A DNA stretch of 64,000 bases from Mariprofundus erugo (GCF_005818865.1 NZ_VBRY01000009.1:62001-126000), one strand, 5' to 3'. Positions 46,776 to 57,398 are shown, counted from the stretch's first letter. Made by a program: numbers and translations. Notes: generated from the sequence alone by a model not told the origin.

Positions 46776-48932
46776 CTAGCGGGTCATATAAGCCTCACCA
46801 ACCTCACTGACCACACCATTCACAGCGCTACTGATCATATACAGCGCCTTGGTGCCGCCAATCGGCCAGGTAATATCAATATAGCCACCACCGGTCAGTG
46901 CACCGGACATATGATACACACCCGGCGCACCGGCTGCCGGCACATCGACGGTAAGTGTTGAGGTAGCAACTGCTCCCCCAGCCGGCGTAGCCACAAGGGT
47001 AGCCGTACCGGCAGCCCCTGCCGGTGCGGTGATTGTCAGCGTTCCGGTGGTATAGGCGGTTGCAAAGCTGGCATAGTTGCTTGCATAGACCGTTCTTGCC
47101 AGGAAGTTCAGCGTCCCTGAAAAACTCGGTGTGACGGCACTGGCCTGATCATGAACAAAACCGACAAAGGTGGACGGGAAATCCCTGAGCGTCACCGGTC
47201 CGGGTATCGTACCACCCTGAATTTCCTCACCCTGCATGGCACCGGACTCAAAAAACTCAACCAGACGCAAGTGATCATCGACCGCACCCGTAAGAGAGTT
47301 TTCAGCGAAGTTGTTATTGGCATCCATCTTCATGGCCAGCATGCTACCCTGAAACACCATCAGCTCTGTCGGAGCATTCAGATAACCGTTACCCATCGTG
47401 CCGCCGGTAAGAGCCCCCGGCAACGTCATCGGTCCGGCAACCTGCGGCGTCAATCCCTGAGTCAATGCAGCTGCCCGTGTCGCTCCCGGCATACCGGCGT
47501 GAATGCTGCCAACCGTGATATCAGCCGTAATGCCAAGAGCAAATGGATTCGGCGCCACACTGTTCTGCTTCGACATATAGGACTCGCCGATGGCCTGAAT
47601 CGTGCCAGGCACGGTCGGCACAACAAAGTAGATGCCACGCCGCAAGCCGACCGAGGTTGCGATATACAGCTTGGCACCGGCAATCGTATATTCAAAGACA
47701 AGAAGGTTGGTCGGAACTGCTCCGGAGAATACATAGGTACCCGCAGCAAAGGTAAAGGCATTGACGCCACCTGCGACACTACCTGCATCCTGCCTCATCG
47801 TCATATTGCTCATGGTGACCGTACCAGCCCCCACGTTCACTGCCGTCACATCCGCCTGTCCCCAGTTCACACGCGGAATAGCGGCACCGGAAAAAATATC
47901 ACGGGCAACAATATTCATCGTTCCCGTACCCACACCGGGGGTATAAAAGTTGGATACAAATGTAGCCAGTCCTGCCGCATTAATACCTGCTGCAGGAATC
48001 AGAGACCCCACAAACAATCCCTTCTTCATCACCGGTGCACCCGGCAGACCTGTCAGATCGGAGAAGTTACCGGACATACTTCCATTCAAACCCAGGTTGC
48101 CAACCACCCGGGTCAGAGTGGTCGGTGCCCCCACATTATCCACGATATTGAGAACGACACTGGAGCCTGCCACTTTACCCGTAATAAAGTTTGCACCGGC
48201 TGTGCCTGTGATATCTCCGTTCGCCGCAACAACAATATTGCCACTGACAAAGTTGGCACCGCCGGTAAGCGCTGCAGTATTGGCAATGGCGGTCACACCG
48301 ATATCAGACTCGGATGCGATAATGGCAAACATCTTGTAGGTACCGGCGGCAACCGTCCCGCCCACTGTACCGGCCGTCAGTTTCTTGAATACGGCAGCCG
48401 GCAATCCCGCATTTCCGGCCAGTGAAGGATCTTCATACAGCCCATTTGCGCCCGTATTGGCCGCCAGACCGAAAGCAGCCTGTGCATTGGTCTGAGCCGT
48501 CGTCAGCGCAGAACCATTGGCTACTCGCGTAAACACATCATTGGTCAAAGGGGTGATGTTAAATGTAGCAAGAGCATTCGCTCCGGTCGTATTACCGACG
48601 AACAGCATGGTCGGAGCCGGCATACCGGTATCAATATCCGTTCCACCCACAGCCTTGATATAAACCGGATCCGGAGCTGTTGCGACCGTCAGCGTAATAT
48701 TGAATGCACCCGCCGCATCGGTTGTACCGCTGCCTACCTGCACCGTCATGGCCTGATCGCTGTACAGGGTCAGGGTTGCACCACTTACACGGCCATCCAC
48801 CACCGCACCGGCTATCGCCGCATTGGGCGCAGGTGCACTGGCACTGCCCCCACAGGATGACAATCCACTGATTGCAACCATCGCGACGCCCAGAAGCGCC
48901 AGTTTAGGCCAAAGCCTTTGCCGAATATTCAT
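46776..48932 (-). CDS. Large Gly/Ala/Thr-rich lipoprotein with duplicated C-terminal domain
   Basis: I do not recognise a named family. The 718-residue product starts with a lipoprotein signal (LGVAMVAISGLSSCGGS, lipobox Cys near 28). A carboxypeptidase-regulatory-like segment follows (about 40-110: VDGRVSGATLTLYSDQAM, then DAAGAFNITL). The rest is low in charge and rich in Gly, Ala, Thr and Val, as in surface beta-proteins. Two C-terminal units look duplicated: about 335-455 (GTMNIVARDIF ... GESYMSK) and about 607-718 (GTLNFLARTVY ... GEAYMTR). AGGAGG 8 bases upstream fixes the ATG at 48932. Confidence 0.75.
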   Translation of the reverse strand: MNIRQRLWPKLALLGVAMVAISGLSSCGGSASAPAPNAAIAGAVVDGRVSGATLTLYSDQAMTVQVGSGTTDAAGAFNITLTVATAPDPVYIKAVGGTDIDTGMPAPTMLFVGNTTGANALATFNITPLTNDVFTRVANGSALTTAQTNAQAAFGLAANTGANGLYEDPSLAGNAGLPAAVFKKLTAGTVGGTVAAGTYKMFAIIASESDIGVTAIANTAALTGGANFVSGNIVVAANGDITGTAGANFITGKVAGSSVVLNIVDNVGAPTTLTRVVGNLGLNGSMSGNFSDLTGLPGAPVMKKGLFVGSLIPAAGINAAGLATFVSNFYTPGVGTGTMNIVARDIFSGAAIPRVNWGQADVTAVNVGAGTVTMSNMTMRQDAGSVAGGVNAFTFAAGTYVFSGAVPTNLLVFEYTIAGAKLYIATSVGLRRGIYFVVPTVPGTIQAIGESYMSKQNSVAPNPFALGITADITVGSIHAGMPGATRAAALTQGLTPQVAGPMTLPGALTGGTMGNGYLNAPTELMVFQGSMLAMKMDANNNFAENSLTGAVDDHLRLVEFFESGAMQGEEIQGGTIPGPVTLRDFPSTFVGFVHDQASAVTPSFSGTLNFLARTVYASNYASFATAYTTGTLTITAPAGAAGTATLVATPAGGAVATSTLTVDVPAAGAPGVYHMSGALTGGGYIDITWPIGGTKALYMISSAVNGVVSEVGEAYMTR

Positions 48933-49041
48933 CTCGAACCTCCTCCTGATTTCCCCCAAGTTTTCTTTTTATAGAGGAGAGGAGCACATTCGTCAATAAT
49001 AAAAGGATATTTTCAGCATACCTTTTCATCATTGCGACAGT

Positions 49042-49075
49042 AAAAAAAAGATGCCCCGATTTGACCCGGAGCATC
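49042..49075 (-). terminator. Intrinsic terminator of the sir-cysDN operon
   Basis: On the minus strand, a 9-bp stem (GATGCTCCG/CGGGGCATC, one G-T pair) with an 8-base loop is followed by eight T. It lies about 43 bases after the cysN stop. Confidence 0.93.
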
Positions 49076-49117
49076 TCCTTTTCCATGCGGATGATCATCT
49101 GACAACGACTTACATCG

Positions 49118-50401
49118 TCAGATGATCATGCCCGCACCCACGGTATTATTGGTAAACGTATCGATCAGAATGAAGCTGCCGGTCACCCGGTTGTCGGCAT
49201 AGGCATCACAATGCAGCGGCTTCTGCAGCTTGAATGTCACCTGACCAATCTCATTCATCGCCAGCTCATCCGCAGCATCCTTGTCGAGCGTATGGATATC
49301 GCGGCGGAAGTCGATGCTGTTGACCACTGCCTTGACGCTATTGGTTGTATGCTTGATCAGGTATTTCTTGCGCTCACTCAGTGGCTCACTGCCGATCCAG
49401 CAGACATTGGCCGTAATTTCCTTTGCATCGCGGGCTTTCTGTTCGACATGTGTGATCATGTCACCACGCGAAATATCGATCTCGTCATTCAGTGTCAGCG
49501 TAATACTCTGGGGGGCAAACGCCTCCTCCAGATTGCCATCAAAAGTAACAATCTCTTTCACCGTTGAAGTGTTGCCACTCGGTACGGCCACGATCCTGTC
49601 GCCGACCCGCACTGTTCCGGAGGCAATCGTGCCCATAAAGCCACGATAGTCAGGCAGATCAGCCGTCTGTGGACGATTCACCAGCTGTACAGGCAAACGG
49701 AAGGGCAGTGCATCGATTCCACCCAGCGTTGACAGTGTCTCCAGTGTCTCCAGCAGGGTTTTGCCCTCATACCAGCCCAGATGGTCGCCACGAACGGCGA
49801 CCATATCGCCATCGAGCGCCGACATCGGGATACAGATCAGATCCTTCACCCCCTGCTTCTCGCAGTAAGCCTGCATATCCTGACGAATCTTTTCGAACAC
49901 AGCCTGGTCAAAACCGACCAGGTCCATCTTGTTCACAGCGACAATCAGGTGCGGAATACCGAGCAGACCAAGAATATGCGTATGACGTTTGGTCTGTGGC
50001 ATCACACCGTTACGGGCATCAATCAGAATAATCGCCGCACTGGCGGTCGATGCACCGGTGACCATATTACGGGTGTACTGCTCATGCCCCGGACAGTCGG
50101 CCATAATAAACTTGCGCTTCGGCGTGGCAAAATAGCGGTAAGCCACATCGATGGTAATGCCCTGCTCCCGCTCGGCCGACAATCCGTCGGTCAGCATGGC
50201 GAGATCGATTTCAGCCGCCGAGGCAACCTGTCCTTCCTGCCCCTTCTGCTTGCGCACAGCCAGCAGCTGGTCTTCAAAAGCGCCCTTGGTATCCACCAGC
50301 AGACGACCAATCAGGGTCGACTTGCCATCATCCACACTGCCGACCGTTACCAGACGCAGCAGCTCGACTTCTTCAGCCAGTTTGAAATTCACTTCAGTCA
50401 T
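49118..50401 (-). CDS. cysN: Sulfate adenylyltransferase large subunit CysN
   Basis: The 427-residue GTPase subunit drives formation of adenylyl sulfate (APS) with CysD. GTP-binding motifs are GSVDDGKSTLIGRLL near 22-36, DCPGHEQYTRNM and NKMDLVGF, followed by two beta-barrel domains. It stops at the length of a stand-alone CysN, with no fused APS kinase (CysC) domain. It starts on the last base of the cysD stop and is the last gene before a strong terminator. Confidence 0.97.
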   Translation of the reverse strand: MTEVNFKLAEEVELLRLVTVGSVDDGKSTLIGRLLVDTKGAFEDQLLAVRKQKGQEGQVASAAEIDLAMLTDGLSAEREQGITIDVAYRYFATPKRKFIMADCPGHEQYTRNMVTGASTASAAIILIDARNGVMPQTKRHTHILGLLGIPHLIVAVNKMDLVGFDQAVFEKIRQDMQAYCEKQGVKDLICIPMSALDGDMVAVRGDHLGWYEGKTLLETLETLSTLGGIDALPFRLPVQLVNRPQTADLPDYRGFMGTIASGTVRVGDRIVAVPSGNTSTVKEIVTFDGNLEEAFAPQSITLTLNDEIDISRGDMITHVEQKARDAKEITANVCWIGSEPLSERKKYLIKHTTNSVKAVVNSIDFRRDIHTLDKDAADELAMNEIGQVTFKLQKPLHCDAYADNRVTGSFILIDTFTNNTVGAGMII

Positions 50402-51309
50402 CAGAAATAACCCTCTTTCTTCTTGTCTTCCATACTGTTGGAACCGTGATCGATAATGCGGGTTTCACGTTCAGAGCGACGTGCGGCAGCAGCCTCTATC
50501 ACAATCTCATCCATATTCGTGGCTTCCGAACGCACGGCACCGGTGCAGGGGCTACAGCCAAGCGTACGGAAACGACTCATCACCGGCACGGGCACCTCCC
50601 CTTCCAGCAGCTGATCCTTCATCTCTTCATAATAAGGAATCAGCAGCTCCTTGCGCTCCACCATCATACGTTCCCTGGCGAAATAGAGCGGTACAATCGG
50701 AATATTCTCTTCACGGATATAGAGCCAGACATCCATCTCGGTCCAGTTGGAGATCGGGAACACACGCACACTTTCACCATCATGAATCCGGCCATTATAG
50801 AGACTCCACAACTCCGGCCGCTGATTCTTCGGATCCCACTGACCGAACTCATCACGCATTGAAAAGACACGCTCCTTGGCACGCGAACGCTCCTCATCAC
50901 GGCGTGCGCCACCAAAAGCTGCATCGTAGCCACCCTCTTCCAGGGCATCGAGCAACCCCTGGGTTTTCAATGCACCACAGCAGCGGGCAACACCAAACGC
51001 CTTCGGGTTCATCCCTTTGGCAATCGCCTCCTCATTGCGGCGAACAATCAGACGTGCGCCCACCTCTTTGGCATACCAGTCGCGGAACTCATACATCTCC
51101 TTGAATTTAAAGCCGGTATCCACGTGCAGAAGCGGAAATGGCAGCGGTGCCGGATAAAATGCCTTGCGTGCCAGGTGCAACAACACACTTGAGTCCTTGC
51201 CCACGGAATAAAGCATCACCGGATTACGGAACTCGGCCACCACTTCGCGGATAATATGAATTGATTCCGCCTCCAGTGCCTTCAGCTGTGTCAGTCTGTG
51301 TTTAGACAT
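50401..51309 (-). CDS. cysD: Sulfate adenylyltransferase small subunit CysD
   Basis: The 302-residue catalytic subunit belongs to the PP-loop/adenine nucleotide alpha-hydrolase fold ([20 protein letters not shown]). Other CysD motifs are [32 protein letters not shown] and [19 protein letters not shown] precedes the ATG at 51309, and upstream codons in the open frame are not family sequence. With CysN it forms APS from sulfate and ATP. Confidence 0.97.
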   Translation of the reverse strand: MSKHRLTQLKALEAESIHIIREVVAEFRNPVMLYSVGKDSSVLLHLARKAFYPAPLPFPLLHVDTGFKFKEMYEFRDWYAKEVGARLIVRRNEEAIAKGMNPKAFGVARCCGALKTQGLLDALEEGGYDAAFGGARRDEERSRAKERVFSMRDEFGQWDPKNQRPELWSLYNGRIHDGESVRVFPISNWTEMDVWLYIREENIPIVPLYFARERMMVERKELLIPYYEEMKDQLLEGEVPVPVMSRFRTLGCSPCTGAVRSEATNMDEIVIEAAAARRSERETRIIDHGSNSMEDKKKEGYF

Positions 51310-51367
51310 GGTTATGTCTCCAATATCAATCGCTTTTCTTGATCTGTCTTGATCGTTATTCAACTTG

Positions 51368-54007
51368 TTATACTCCCCGTCCGATGAGAGGCCACCAGAA
51401 ACCCAGCCCCAGAACAAACAGGGTAAGCGCCGTCAAAGCCAGCATACTGCCCAGCCGGATCATTCTCAACAGGTCAACATACCCTGTTGCAAAGGCCATC
51501 GCATTCGCCGGTGTCCCCATCGGCAGCATAAAGGCAAAGCCGGACATAATCCCCACCGTCAGGGCAACCGTTGTCGGATCCATACCGGACATGACGCCCA
51601 GCGGCAGAGAAATCGGCAACATGATCGCCACGGCTGCCGAATTACTGATTGCCTCGGTTAACAGCATGGTAAACAGGCCCACCAGTGCCAGCATGGCGAT
51701 ACCGGTCAGGCCGTCAGGCCAGAATGCCGTGGCCACCCACTCTGCGGCACCGGTTTTCTCCAGTGACTTGGCAATCGCAATCGCACCGCCGTACATCAGC
51801 ACAATACCCCAGTCGATATGGGACTGAATCTCCTTCCAGCCAACGATACGCAGTGCAAACATGGCCACCACCGAGATCAGGGCAATGGTGGCAAGCCCCA
51901 CCCCCTCCGACATAAAGATCCAGCCACCGACTGTCGCCAGCATCAGGGCCGCCATCGCCTTCGCCTGCATATCCATGCGACCAAGCTGGAGCTGCCGCTC
52001 CTCGATTCTCAGCAGGGCCCCCTGCAAATCCACCTCATGATGGGGGGCAAAGCGCAGCAACAACATGGCTGCGGCAAGCAATACACCGATCACAATCGGA
52101 GCTGCAGCAACCGTCCAGTCCGTAAACGAAAATCCACGCCCCGTCATCTCTTCCACAATGGCCATCGCCAACGGGCCGCGCGCACCACCCAGCAGCGTCA
52201 TGACGCCACCAATCACAGCTCCCCATGCCATGGCAAGAAAGATGGCCATGGCATAGCGGTTGCCGGGCTTAAGCCCCAGCCCGTGAACAATACTCCAGAC
52301 AATCGGTAACAGCACCGCAGCCACGGCATGCTCGGGCATAAAGCAGGACATCAGCGCAGGCAACAGCAACATGCTTAACAGCAGCTTTCGCGGGCTTTGC
52401 CCACAACGCTCAAACACCGCCAGGGCAAGATGTTCGGAGAGCCCCGACTTCATAATCCCTGCTGCCAGGATGAAGGCACCGAGAATAAAAAATACCGCCT
52501 TATTGCCGAACAGCGCATACACATCCGCCGATGGCAGTGCCCCGACCAGAGGCAACAATGCCATACCCAGCAACGAGGTCACCGAAAGCGGTAACAGCTG
52601 ACTGACCCACAGCACAAGACATAACATGAATACGACCAGTGCATGCCAGCCAGCCTCGGAAAGCGCGGCCGGAGGCGACCATTGCAACAGGCTGTATGCC
52701 CCTGCCCCAATCACAGCAAGCAGCAGAAACGGAACGGTCTGGCGAAACAGCAATGCAGAGGCAGGCAGGGGTCTCTCTTTGCGTCCGGCCTCTGCCTGCA
52801 TTTTACTGTTATGCAATACATGGCGGCGCAGGCTGTCAAACCAGCCTTCCAGCTTTCTTCCCGCCATCGAGATCACAAATCGTTGCTGCAGCGACGGCTC
52901 GACACCATCCAGTACACGACTCTCCATCGGCGTCAGTACCCGTCCCATATCCCGCAAGCGGTGGGTAGGCAAAGAGGAGGAGATCACCAGATCCGATTGA
53001 ATCAACAGCGCCTGTTCGACATCATCAAGCGTGGGCAATGGCTGATCACCAAGCGGCGTACCTGGCAGCGGACGAAATGGAACCAGCAAGGGTACCACCC
53101 CGGCCTCGATCAACTGTTTCATCCCGGCCCGGGTCGACTCCAGCGACTCAAGACCGACGATCAGATGGCTCACGACGGCACCTGCACGAAACACCGAGCG
53201 GGCATAGTGCAGCGCCTCCCAGATACGTGCCTGCCCGCCATGCGTATGTTTGCCGGCACAGACCTCGGCAAATCGCATCTCATCAGCGACCTCGAGGTTG
53301 CAGACAAAAATATCGAGGCCCGCATCATAGAGCTCATCGATCACGCTTAAATCCTGAGGCGCCACCGTCTCCAGAGCGATCTGCTGATAGGGTAGGTGCC
53401 TGCGTAACAGAGCCACCACAGGTAACAGCCGGGACAAACCGGCATCCGCTCCCGGTGAATAGCCGTTATACAGGTAAACCGTATCAATCTCACGCTCGGC
53501 AAGCGCGGCACGGACCACCTCCACCAGCTCAAGCGGGTCACGCATCGGCGGCTCACTCTCATTAAGCATGGAGTCATACTGGCAGTACTGACATGCCGCT
53601 CCGGGAATGGCAAAAAAGCCGCATCCCATGGTCGGGTACAACATCAGCAGGCGATCGTGCAACGATGAAATATTGCCCATACGGGCACCATTGCGGGTCT
53701 TTTTACGGTAAAACGCGGGGGTCTCTACAAGCCTGACCCGCTCGACTTCACCGGCACATTCAAGATAAAAACCGTCATCATCGGAGAGCAGCTTATAGGT
53801 ACTGCGCTCGGTATAGGGCTGGCCAACCGGCACCGTACAGAGATGCCCCGATGGCAAACGGATATCGACCACAGACTCTGTGGCATTGGCCGGCGCAATC
53901 CAGCGCGATGCCTCAGGCAGACCTTCCGGTAGTGCCAGTCCCCGGCTGACCAGCGAAAGCTTGGTCCGGCCGGGGTTGGCAAAGGGATGAAGATCTGTTG
54001 AGTGCAT
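51368..54007 (-). CDS. Radical SAM domain fused to SLC13-type anion transporter
   Basis: The 879-residue protein joins two unrelated modules. Residues about 115-345 resemble a radical SAM barrel: Cys129, Cys139 and Cys142 (C-x9-C-x2-C in [18 protein letters not shown]), then [23 protein letters not shown] and [16 protein letters not shown]. Residues about 425-875 form a DASS/SLC13 carrier with 11-12 helices and the transporter motifs [13 protein letters not shown] and [16 protein letters not shown]. It overlaps the sir stop by 1 base (TGATG) and is followed by cysD. This suggests a sulfate or related oxyanion importer, with the radical SAM part of unknown role. Confidence 0.88.
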   Translation of the reverse strand: MHSTDLHPFANPGRTKLSLVSRGLALPEGLPEASRWIAPANATESVVDIRLPSGHLCTVPVGQPYTERSTYKLLSDDDGFYLECAGEVERVRLVETPAFYRKKTRNGARMGNISSLHDRLLMLYPTMGCGFFAIPGAACQYCQYDSMLNESEPPMRDPLELVEVVRAALAEREIDTVYLYNGYSPGADAGLSRLLPVVALLRRHLPYQQIALETVAPQDLSVIDELYDAGLDIFVCNLEVADEMRFAEVCAGKHTHGGQARIWEALHYARSVFRAGAVVSHLIVGLESLESTRAGMKQLIEAGVVPLLVPFRPLPGTPLGDQPLPTLDDVEQALLIQSDLVISSSLPTHRLRDMGRVLTPMESRVLDGVEPSLQQRFVISMAGRKLEGWFDSLRRHVLHNSKMQAEAGRKERPLPASALLFRQTVPFLLLAVIGAGAYSLLQWSPPAALSEAGWHALVVFMLCLVLWVSQLLPLSVTSLLGMALLPLVGALPSADVYALFGNKAVFFILGAFILAAGIMKSGLSEHLALAVFERCGQSPRKLLLSMLLLPALMSCFMPEHAVAAVLLPIVWSIVHGLGLKPGNRYAMAIFLAMAWGAVIGGVMTLLGGARGPLAMAIVEEMTGRGFSFTDWTVAAAPIVIGVLLAAAMLLLRFAPHHEVDLQGALLRIEERQLQLGRMDMQAKAMAALMLATVGGWIFMSEGVGLATIALISVVAMFALRIVGWKEIQSHIDWGIVLMYGGAIAIAKSLEKTGAAEWVATAFWPDGLTGIAMLALVGLFTMLLTEAISNSAAVAIMLPISLPLGVMSGMDPTTVALTVGIMSGFAFMLPMGTPANAMAFATGYVDLLRMIRLGSMLALTALTLFVLGLGFWWPLIGRGV

Positions 54008-56367
54008 CAGATCTTGGAAGATTTCTCAACAACAATCCGCCACTGTCCGCCTGCCATGCGCTCCTTGACGAGTACAGACTGGCCCTGCTCCTGCAACGAC
54101 AGCGGCACATTTTCAATCGGTGCACCATCATCCAGAATCACCTCCAGCTGCGCACCAATCGGCATACCGGAGAGTTTGATCTTGGTCTTCACAAAGTTCA
54201 TCGGGCAGGCAACGCCGGAAAGATCGAGCTGAACGATGGCCTCATCACTCTGCTGCGGCTCGGCAGCAGGCTGCACCGCGGCAGTTTCGGCAACGGCTTC
54301 ATCAGCAGCAGGTACCGCTGCGAAACGGCGCTCGGCCAGTGCCAGCCAGTCGGACTGTACGCCCTTAAGTGCTGTGACACCCGGCCCCGGATCGCCCAGA
54401 TCAATATTCATCAGTGCCGACTGCACTGCATTAAAACCTGCAATGACCTCGGCATCACCGATGGCATGACCCATGAGCAAACCGAATACCTGTCCATCCT
54501 CTTCCGGCGCTTCACCATAAGCCACCAGGAAGGCGCGTGCTGTCGAGATCGAAGAGCGACGCAATGCTGTAGCCGCCTCGCCCCAGAACATGGCATCCAG
54601 ATGGGCACGGGCGATCATCAGCTCATACTCGGCCTCGGAGATCAGTGCATCCGACATCGACAATACAGCACCGGCACACTCACCTTTCTTGTTGCCCTTG
54701 GTGTTGAACGCCTCATTTTCGCTCCAGTCGTAGATGAGCCCTTCAATCTCCCCTGCATCGGCGGCAAACGGCGCCAGAATCGCTGAAATACCGGCCTGAC
54801 CGATACGGGAAGCCCAGTCATGTACAGACTCTTCTGCCTGACGCCCTTCCTTATAGGCATTCAGCACGGCAATACCGGCTTCGGGTGCATGGCGAGCAGG
54901 TACCGGATCGGTGGCAAACGCAAGTGGCGAACCGGCAACACCGGAGCCCCCCACATGCAGCTGGTAGTGCGGCACGGCCTGACCGGCCACTTTTTTGGCC
55001 ATACCGTGGAAGCCCAGGTCGGCGATGTGGTGGCGACCGCATGAATGCTGGCAGCCGGATGCCTTGACGGTAATACCTGCCAGCGTGCTGTCCTTTTTCA
55101 GATCGGCCATCAGTGGCTGCAAGGCAGCAGCAAGTCCGCGACTGGAGGTAATGCCAAGTCGGCAGGTTTCGGTTCCCGGGCATGCCACAACGTCGGCAAT
55201 ACCACGCGCATATGCACTGGTGAGTCCCGCCGCCGCCAGAATCGCCTGTGCTGCCTCCACCTTGTCGGCATCCACATCGGCAATCACCACACCCTGTTCC
55301 GTCGTAACCTTCAACTCATCGGTGCCCGCCGCCCGGGCGGCATCAGCCACCGCATGGCACTGTGCCGGTGTCAGATCACCGCGAAACAGGTTCAACAGAA
55401 TGGCCGACTTGCCATTGTGCTGGGCCACAACACCGGATGCATCAAACGGCATGGCGGCTGTCGGGGTACGCCAGCCAGCATCGGCATAGCCGGCATCCGA
55501 GGCATGTGTTTTTTCAATCACTGCCCGCTGCTTTTTATACTCTTCAACAAAACCTTCAGCGCCGAGTTTCTGGGCCACATACTTCATACGGGCACGGGCA
55601 CGACGTTTGCGATCGGAGAATTTAAAGTGAATGCGCATCAGCGCCTCACCCACCACCAGCATTTCGGATTCCTCAATGAACTCTTCCAGCAGCAGTGCAC
55701 CCATTGGCTGTGAGGAGAGACCACCTGCAGCCCAAACCTGGAAACCGGGGCGTCCATCCTGATGCGTTGCGATAAAACCGATATCATGCATGCCCGAAAG
55801 GCCGCAATCGGTTGCACAACCGGAGAAGGTGACCTTGAATTTGCGCGGAAACTGCTGAGCAAGCGGATGACGCAGAAAGTACTCGGCAAAACGGCGTGCA
55901 TGCACGGTCACATCAGCATGCTCGGAGGGGCAGCGACCGGCAAGGAAACAGGTGGTCACATTGCGCACCGTGTTGCCGCAAGCCTCCCGTGTCGTTAATC
56001 CGGCAGCATCCAGCCGGCGCAAAAATGCAGGCACATCATCCAGTGAAACAAAGTTGGCCTGAATATCCTGACGGGTGGTGACATGTGCGAACTTTTCAGG
56101 TGCCTCGCTGAGCGTACCATCGGTCGGCAAGCGGCCGGCATAATCAGCCACGCAATCACCGATCACATCCAGCTGAGCCGGTGTCAGGTTGCCGCCAGGC
56201 AGCTTGACACGAACCATCTGCACACCCTCCTGGCGCTGGCCGTACACGCCCATTTGCAGGCGGAAGGGGGTAAAACGCTCTTCGGACATACGTCCTTCGC
56301 GAAACGCCTTGTATCCGGCATCAAACTCATCGACATCGGATGTATGTGCAAAATCAAATTCTGTCAT
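54007..56367 (-). CDS. Sulfite/nitrite reductase hemoprotein fused to TusA-like domain
   Basis: The 786-residue protein begins with a two-half siroheme/[4Fe-4S] reductase. Cysteine pairs occur in both halves: CFLAGRC near 141 with GCATDC near 188, and CPGTETC near 398 with GCQHSCGRHH near 440. A helical segment (about 560-690) and a TusA/SirA-like C-terminal domain (about 710-786; LSGVACPMNFVKTKIKL) follow. It should reduce sulfite to sulfide, with the tail possibly accepting sulfur. Location with cysDN favours sulfite over nitrite. GGAG precedes the ATG at 56367. Confidence 0.9.
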   Translation of the reverse strand: MTEFDFAHTSDVDEFDAGYKAFREGRMSEERFTPFRLQMGVYGQRQEGVQMVRVKLPGGNLTPAQLDVIGDCVADYAGRLPTDGTLSEAPEKFAHVTTRQDIQANFVSLDDVPAFLRRLDAAGLTTREACGNTVRNVTTCFLAGRCPSEHADVTVHARRFAEYFLRHPLAQQFPRKFKVTFSGCATDCGLSGMHDIGFIATHQDGRPGFQVWAAGGLSSQPMGALLLEEFIEESEMLVVGEALMRIHFKFSDRKRRARARMKYVAQKLGAEGFVEEYKKQRAVIEKTHASDAGYADAGWRTPTAAMPFDASGVVAQHNGKSAILLNLFRGDLTPAQCHAVADAARAAGTDELKVTTEQGVVIADVDADKVEAAQAILAAAGLTSAYARGIADVVACPGTETCRLGITSSRGLAAALQPLMADLKKDSTLAGITVKASGCQHSCGRHHIADLGFHGMAKKVAGQAVPHYQLHVGGSGVAGSPLAFATDPVPARHAPEAGIAVLNAYKEGRQAEESVHDWASRIGQAGISAILAPFAADAGEIEGLIYDWSENEAFNTKGNKKGECAGAVLSMSDALISEAEYELMIARAHLDAMFWGEAATALRRSSISTARAFLVAYGEAPEEDGQVFGLLMGHAIGDAEVIAGFNAVQSALMNIDLGDPGPGVTALKGVQSDWLALAERRFAAVPAADEAVAETAAVQPAAEPQQSDEAIVQLDLSGVACPMNFVKTKIKLSGMPIGAQLEVILDDGAPIENVPLSLQEQGQSVLVKERMAGGQWRIVVEKSSKI

Positions 56368-56539
56368 TCTGTCATCTCCACTCACCACAGAGGATTAAAA
56401 GGGGGCAGGCAATGGCCTGATTACTTACCACCCAAGTGCACCATCATTCAAATAACGGCATCATACACATTGTCCCGGCCAGGCTGCCTGAGCTGAAACG
56501 GCACTCGCCCCTTTGCAGGCATGGACAACATACTCATTC

Positions 56540-56573
56540 AAAAGGCCAAACCGGTGACCTGACCGGTTCGGCC
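56540..56573 (-). terminator. Intrinsic terminator of the SAM-riboswitch operon
   Basis: On the minus strand, 12-base arms (GGCCGAACCGGT with ACCGGTTTGGCC, one G-T pair) and a 6-base loop are followed by TTTT. It starts 7 bases after the moeB-like stop and separates that operon from sir. Confidence 0.88.
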
Positions 56574-56579
56574 CCGTGA

Positions 56580-57398
56580 TTACTCGCCGAACTTCAGCTG
56601 GCAAGCCTGCTCGTAGGTCACAAGATCCGTAATCGTCGGATTCTCGCCACACAGCGGGCATGCAGGATCCTTGTGCAGCTTGAGCTTCTTCCACTCCATC
56701 CGCAATGCATCAAACACCATCAGACGGCCGGCCAGAGAAGTGCCGATACCAAGCAGCTCTTTCACCGCTTCAACGGCCTGAATCGTGCCGACGGCACCGG
56801 CCAGCGCACCGAGAATACCTGCCTCGGAACAGGAGGGGACCAGCCCTGCCGGTGGCGGTTCCGGATAGAGACAGCGATAGCATGGCGCGCCCTTCTCCTG
56901 ATGTGGCTTGAACGTGGCAACCTGTCCCTCAAAGCGGAACATGGCACCGGAGATCAGTGGCTTTTTCTCAAAGTAGCAGGCGTCGTTGACCAGAAAACGG
57001 GTCGGGAAATTGTCACATCCATCGATGATCAGATCGTACTCGCGAATAATTTCACGCACGTTCTCTTCAGTGATGAAGTAGTTATAGGTTTTGACATTCA
57101 CATCAGGATTCAGTGCCTGCATCGTCTCACGGGCACTCTCCACCTTCGGCATACCGACACGATCCTGATTATGGATAATCTGGCGCTGCAGGTTGGACAT
57201 ATCCACCACATCGGCATCGGCAATACCGATCGTACCGACTCCGGCCGCGGCCAGATAGTAGGCGACAGGCGAGCCCAGGCCACCGGCACCGATCATGAAC
57301 ACCTTTGATTCCAGCAACTTCGACTGCCCTTCGGCACCGACTTCCGGCAAAATAATATGGCGCGAATAGCGCTCGATCTGTTCTTCCGTAAAATCAAT
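56580..57398 (-). CDS. MoeB/ThiF-family sulfur carrier adenylyltransferase
   Basis: The 272-residue E1-like enzyme adenylates the C-terminal glycine of ThiS/MoaD-type proteins. It shows RYSRHIILPEVGAEGQ, the nucleotide-binding GAGGLGSPVAYYLAAAGVG with ADADVVDMSNLQRQ, and two CxxC zinc pairs (CYRC and CPLC). It has no rhodanese domain. The operon also encodes a MoaD/ThiS-like carrier, its likely substrate. The ATG at 57398 (MIDFTEEQIERYSRH) is the family start; the longer frame to 57464 is not supported. Confidence 0.93.
   Translation of the reverse strand: MDFTEEQIERYSRHIILPEVGAEGQSKLLESKVFMIGAGGLGSPVAYYLAAAGVGTIGIADADVVDMSNLQRQIIHNQDRVGMPKVESARETMQALNPDVNVKTYNYFITEENVREIIREYDLIIDGCDNFPTRFLVNDACYFEKKPLISGAMFRFEGQVATFKPHQEKGAPCYRCLYPEPPPAGLVPSCSEAGILGALAGAVGTIQAVEAVKELLGIGTSLAGRLMVFDALRMEWKKLKLHKDPACPLCGENPTITDLVTYEQACQLKFGE

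Noticed and set aside
47151-48425. 424-residue plus-strand open frame opposite the lipoprotein gene
   Set aside because: The minus-strand frame has a strong Shine-Dalgarno and a lipoprotein signal; the plus frame is basic and Cys/His-rich with no family features.
48904-49098. 64-residue minus-strand frame upstream of the lipoprotein
   Set aside because: It covers the cysN terminator and the lipoprotein ribosome-binding site; no coding features.
56389-56539. Promoter or second riboswitch ahead of sir
   Set aside because: A TATGAT-like box is visible but without a credible -35, and the region lacks the SAM-I core motifs seen before thrC.
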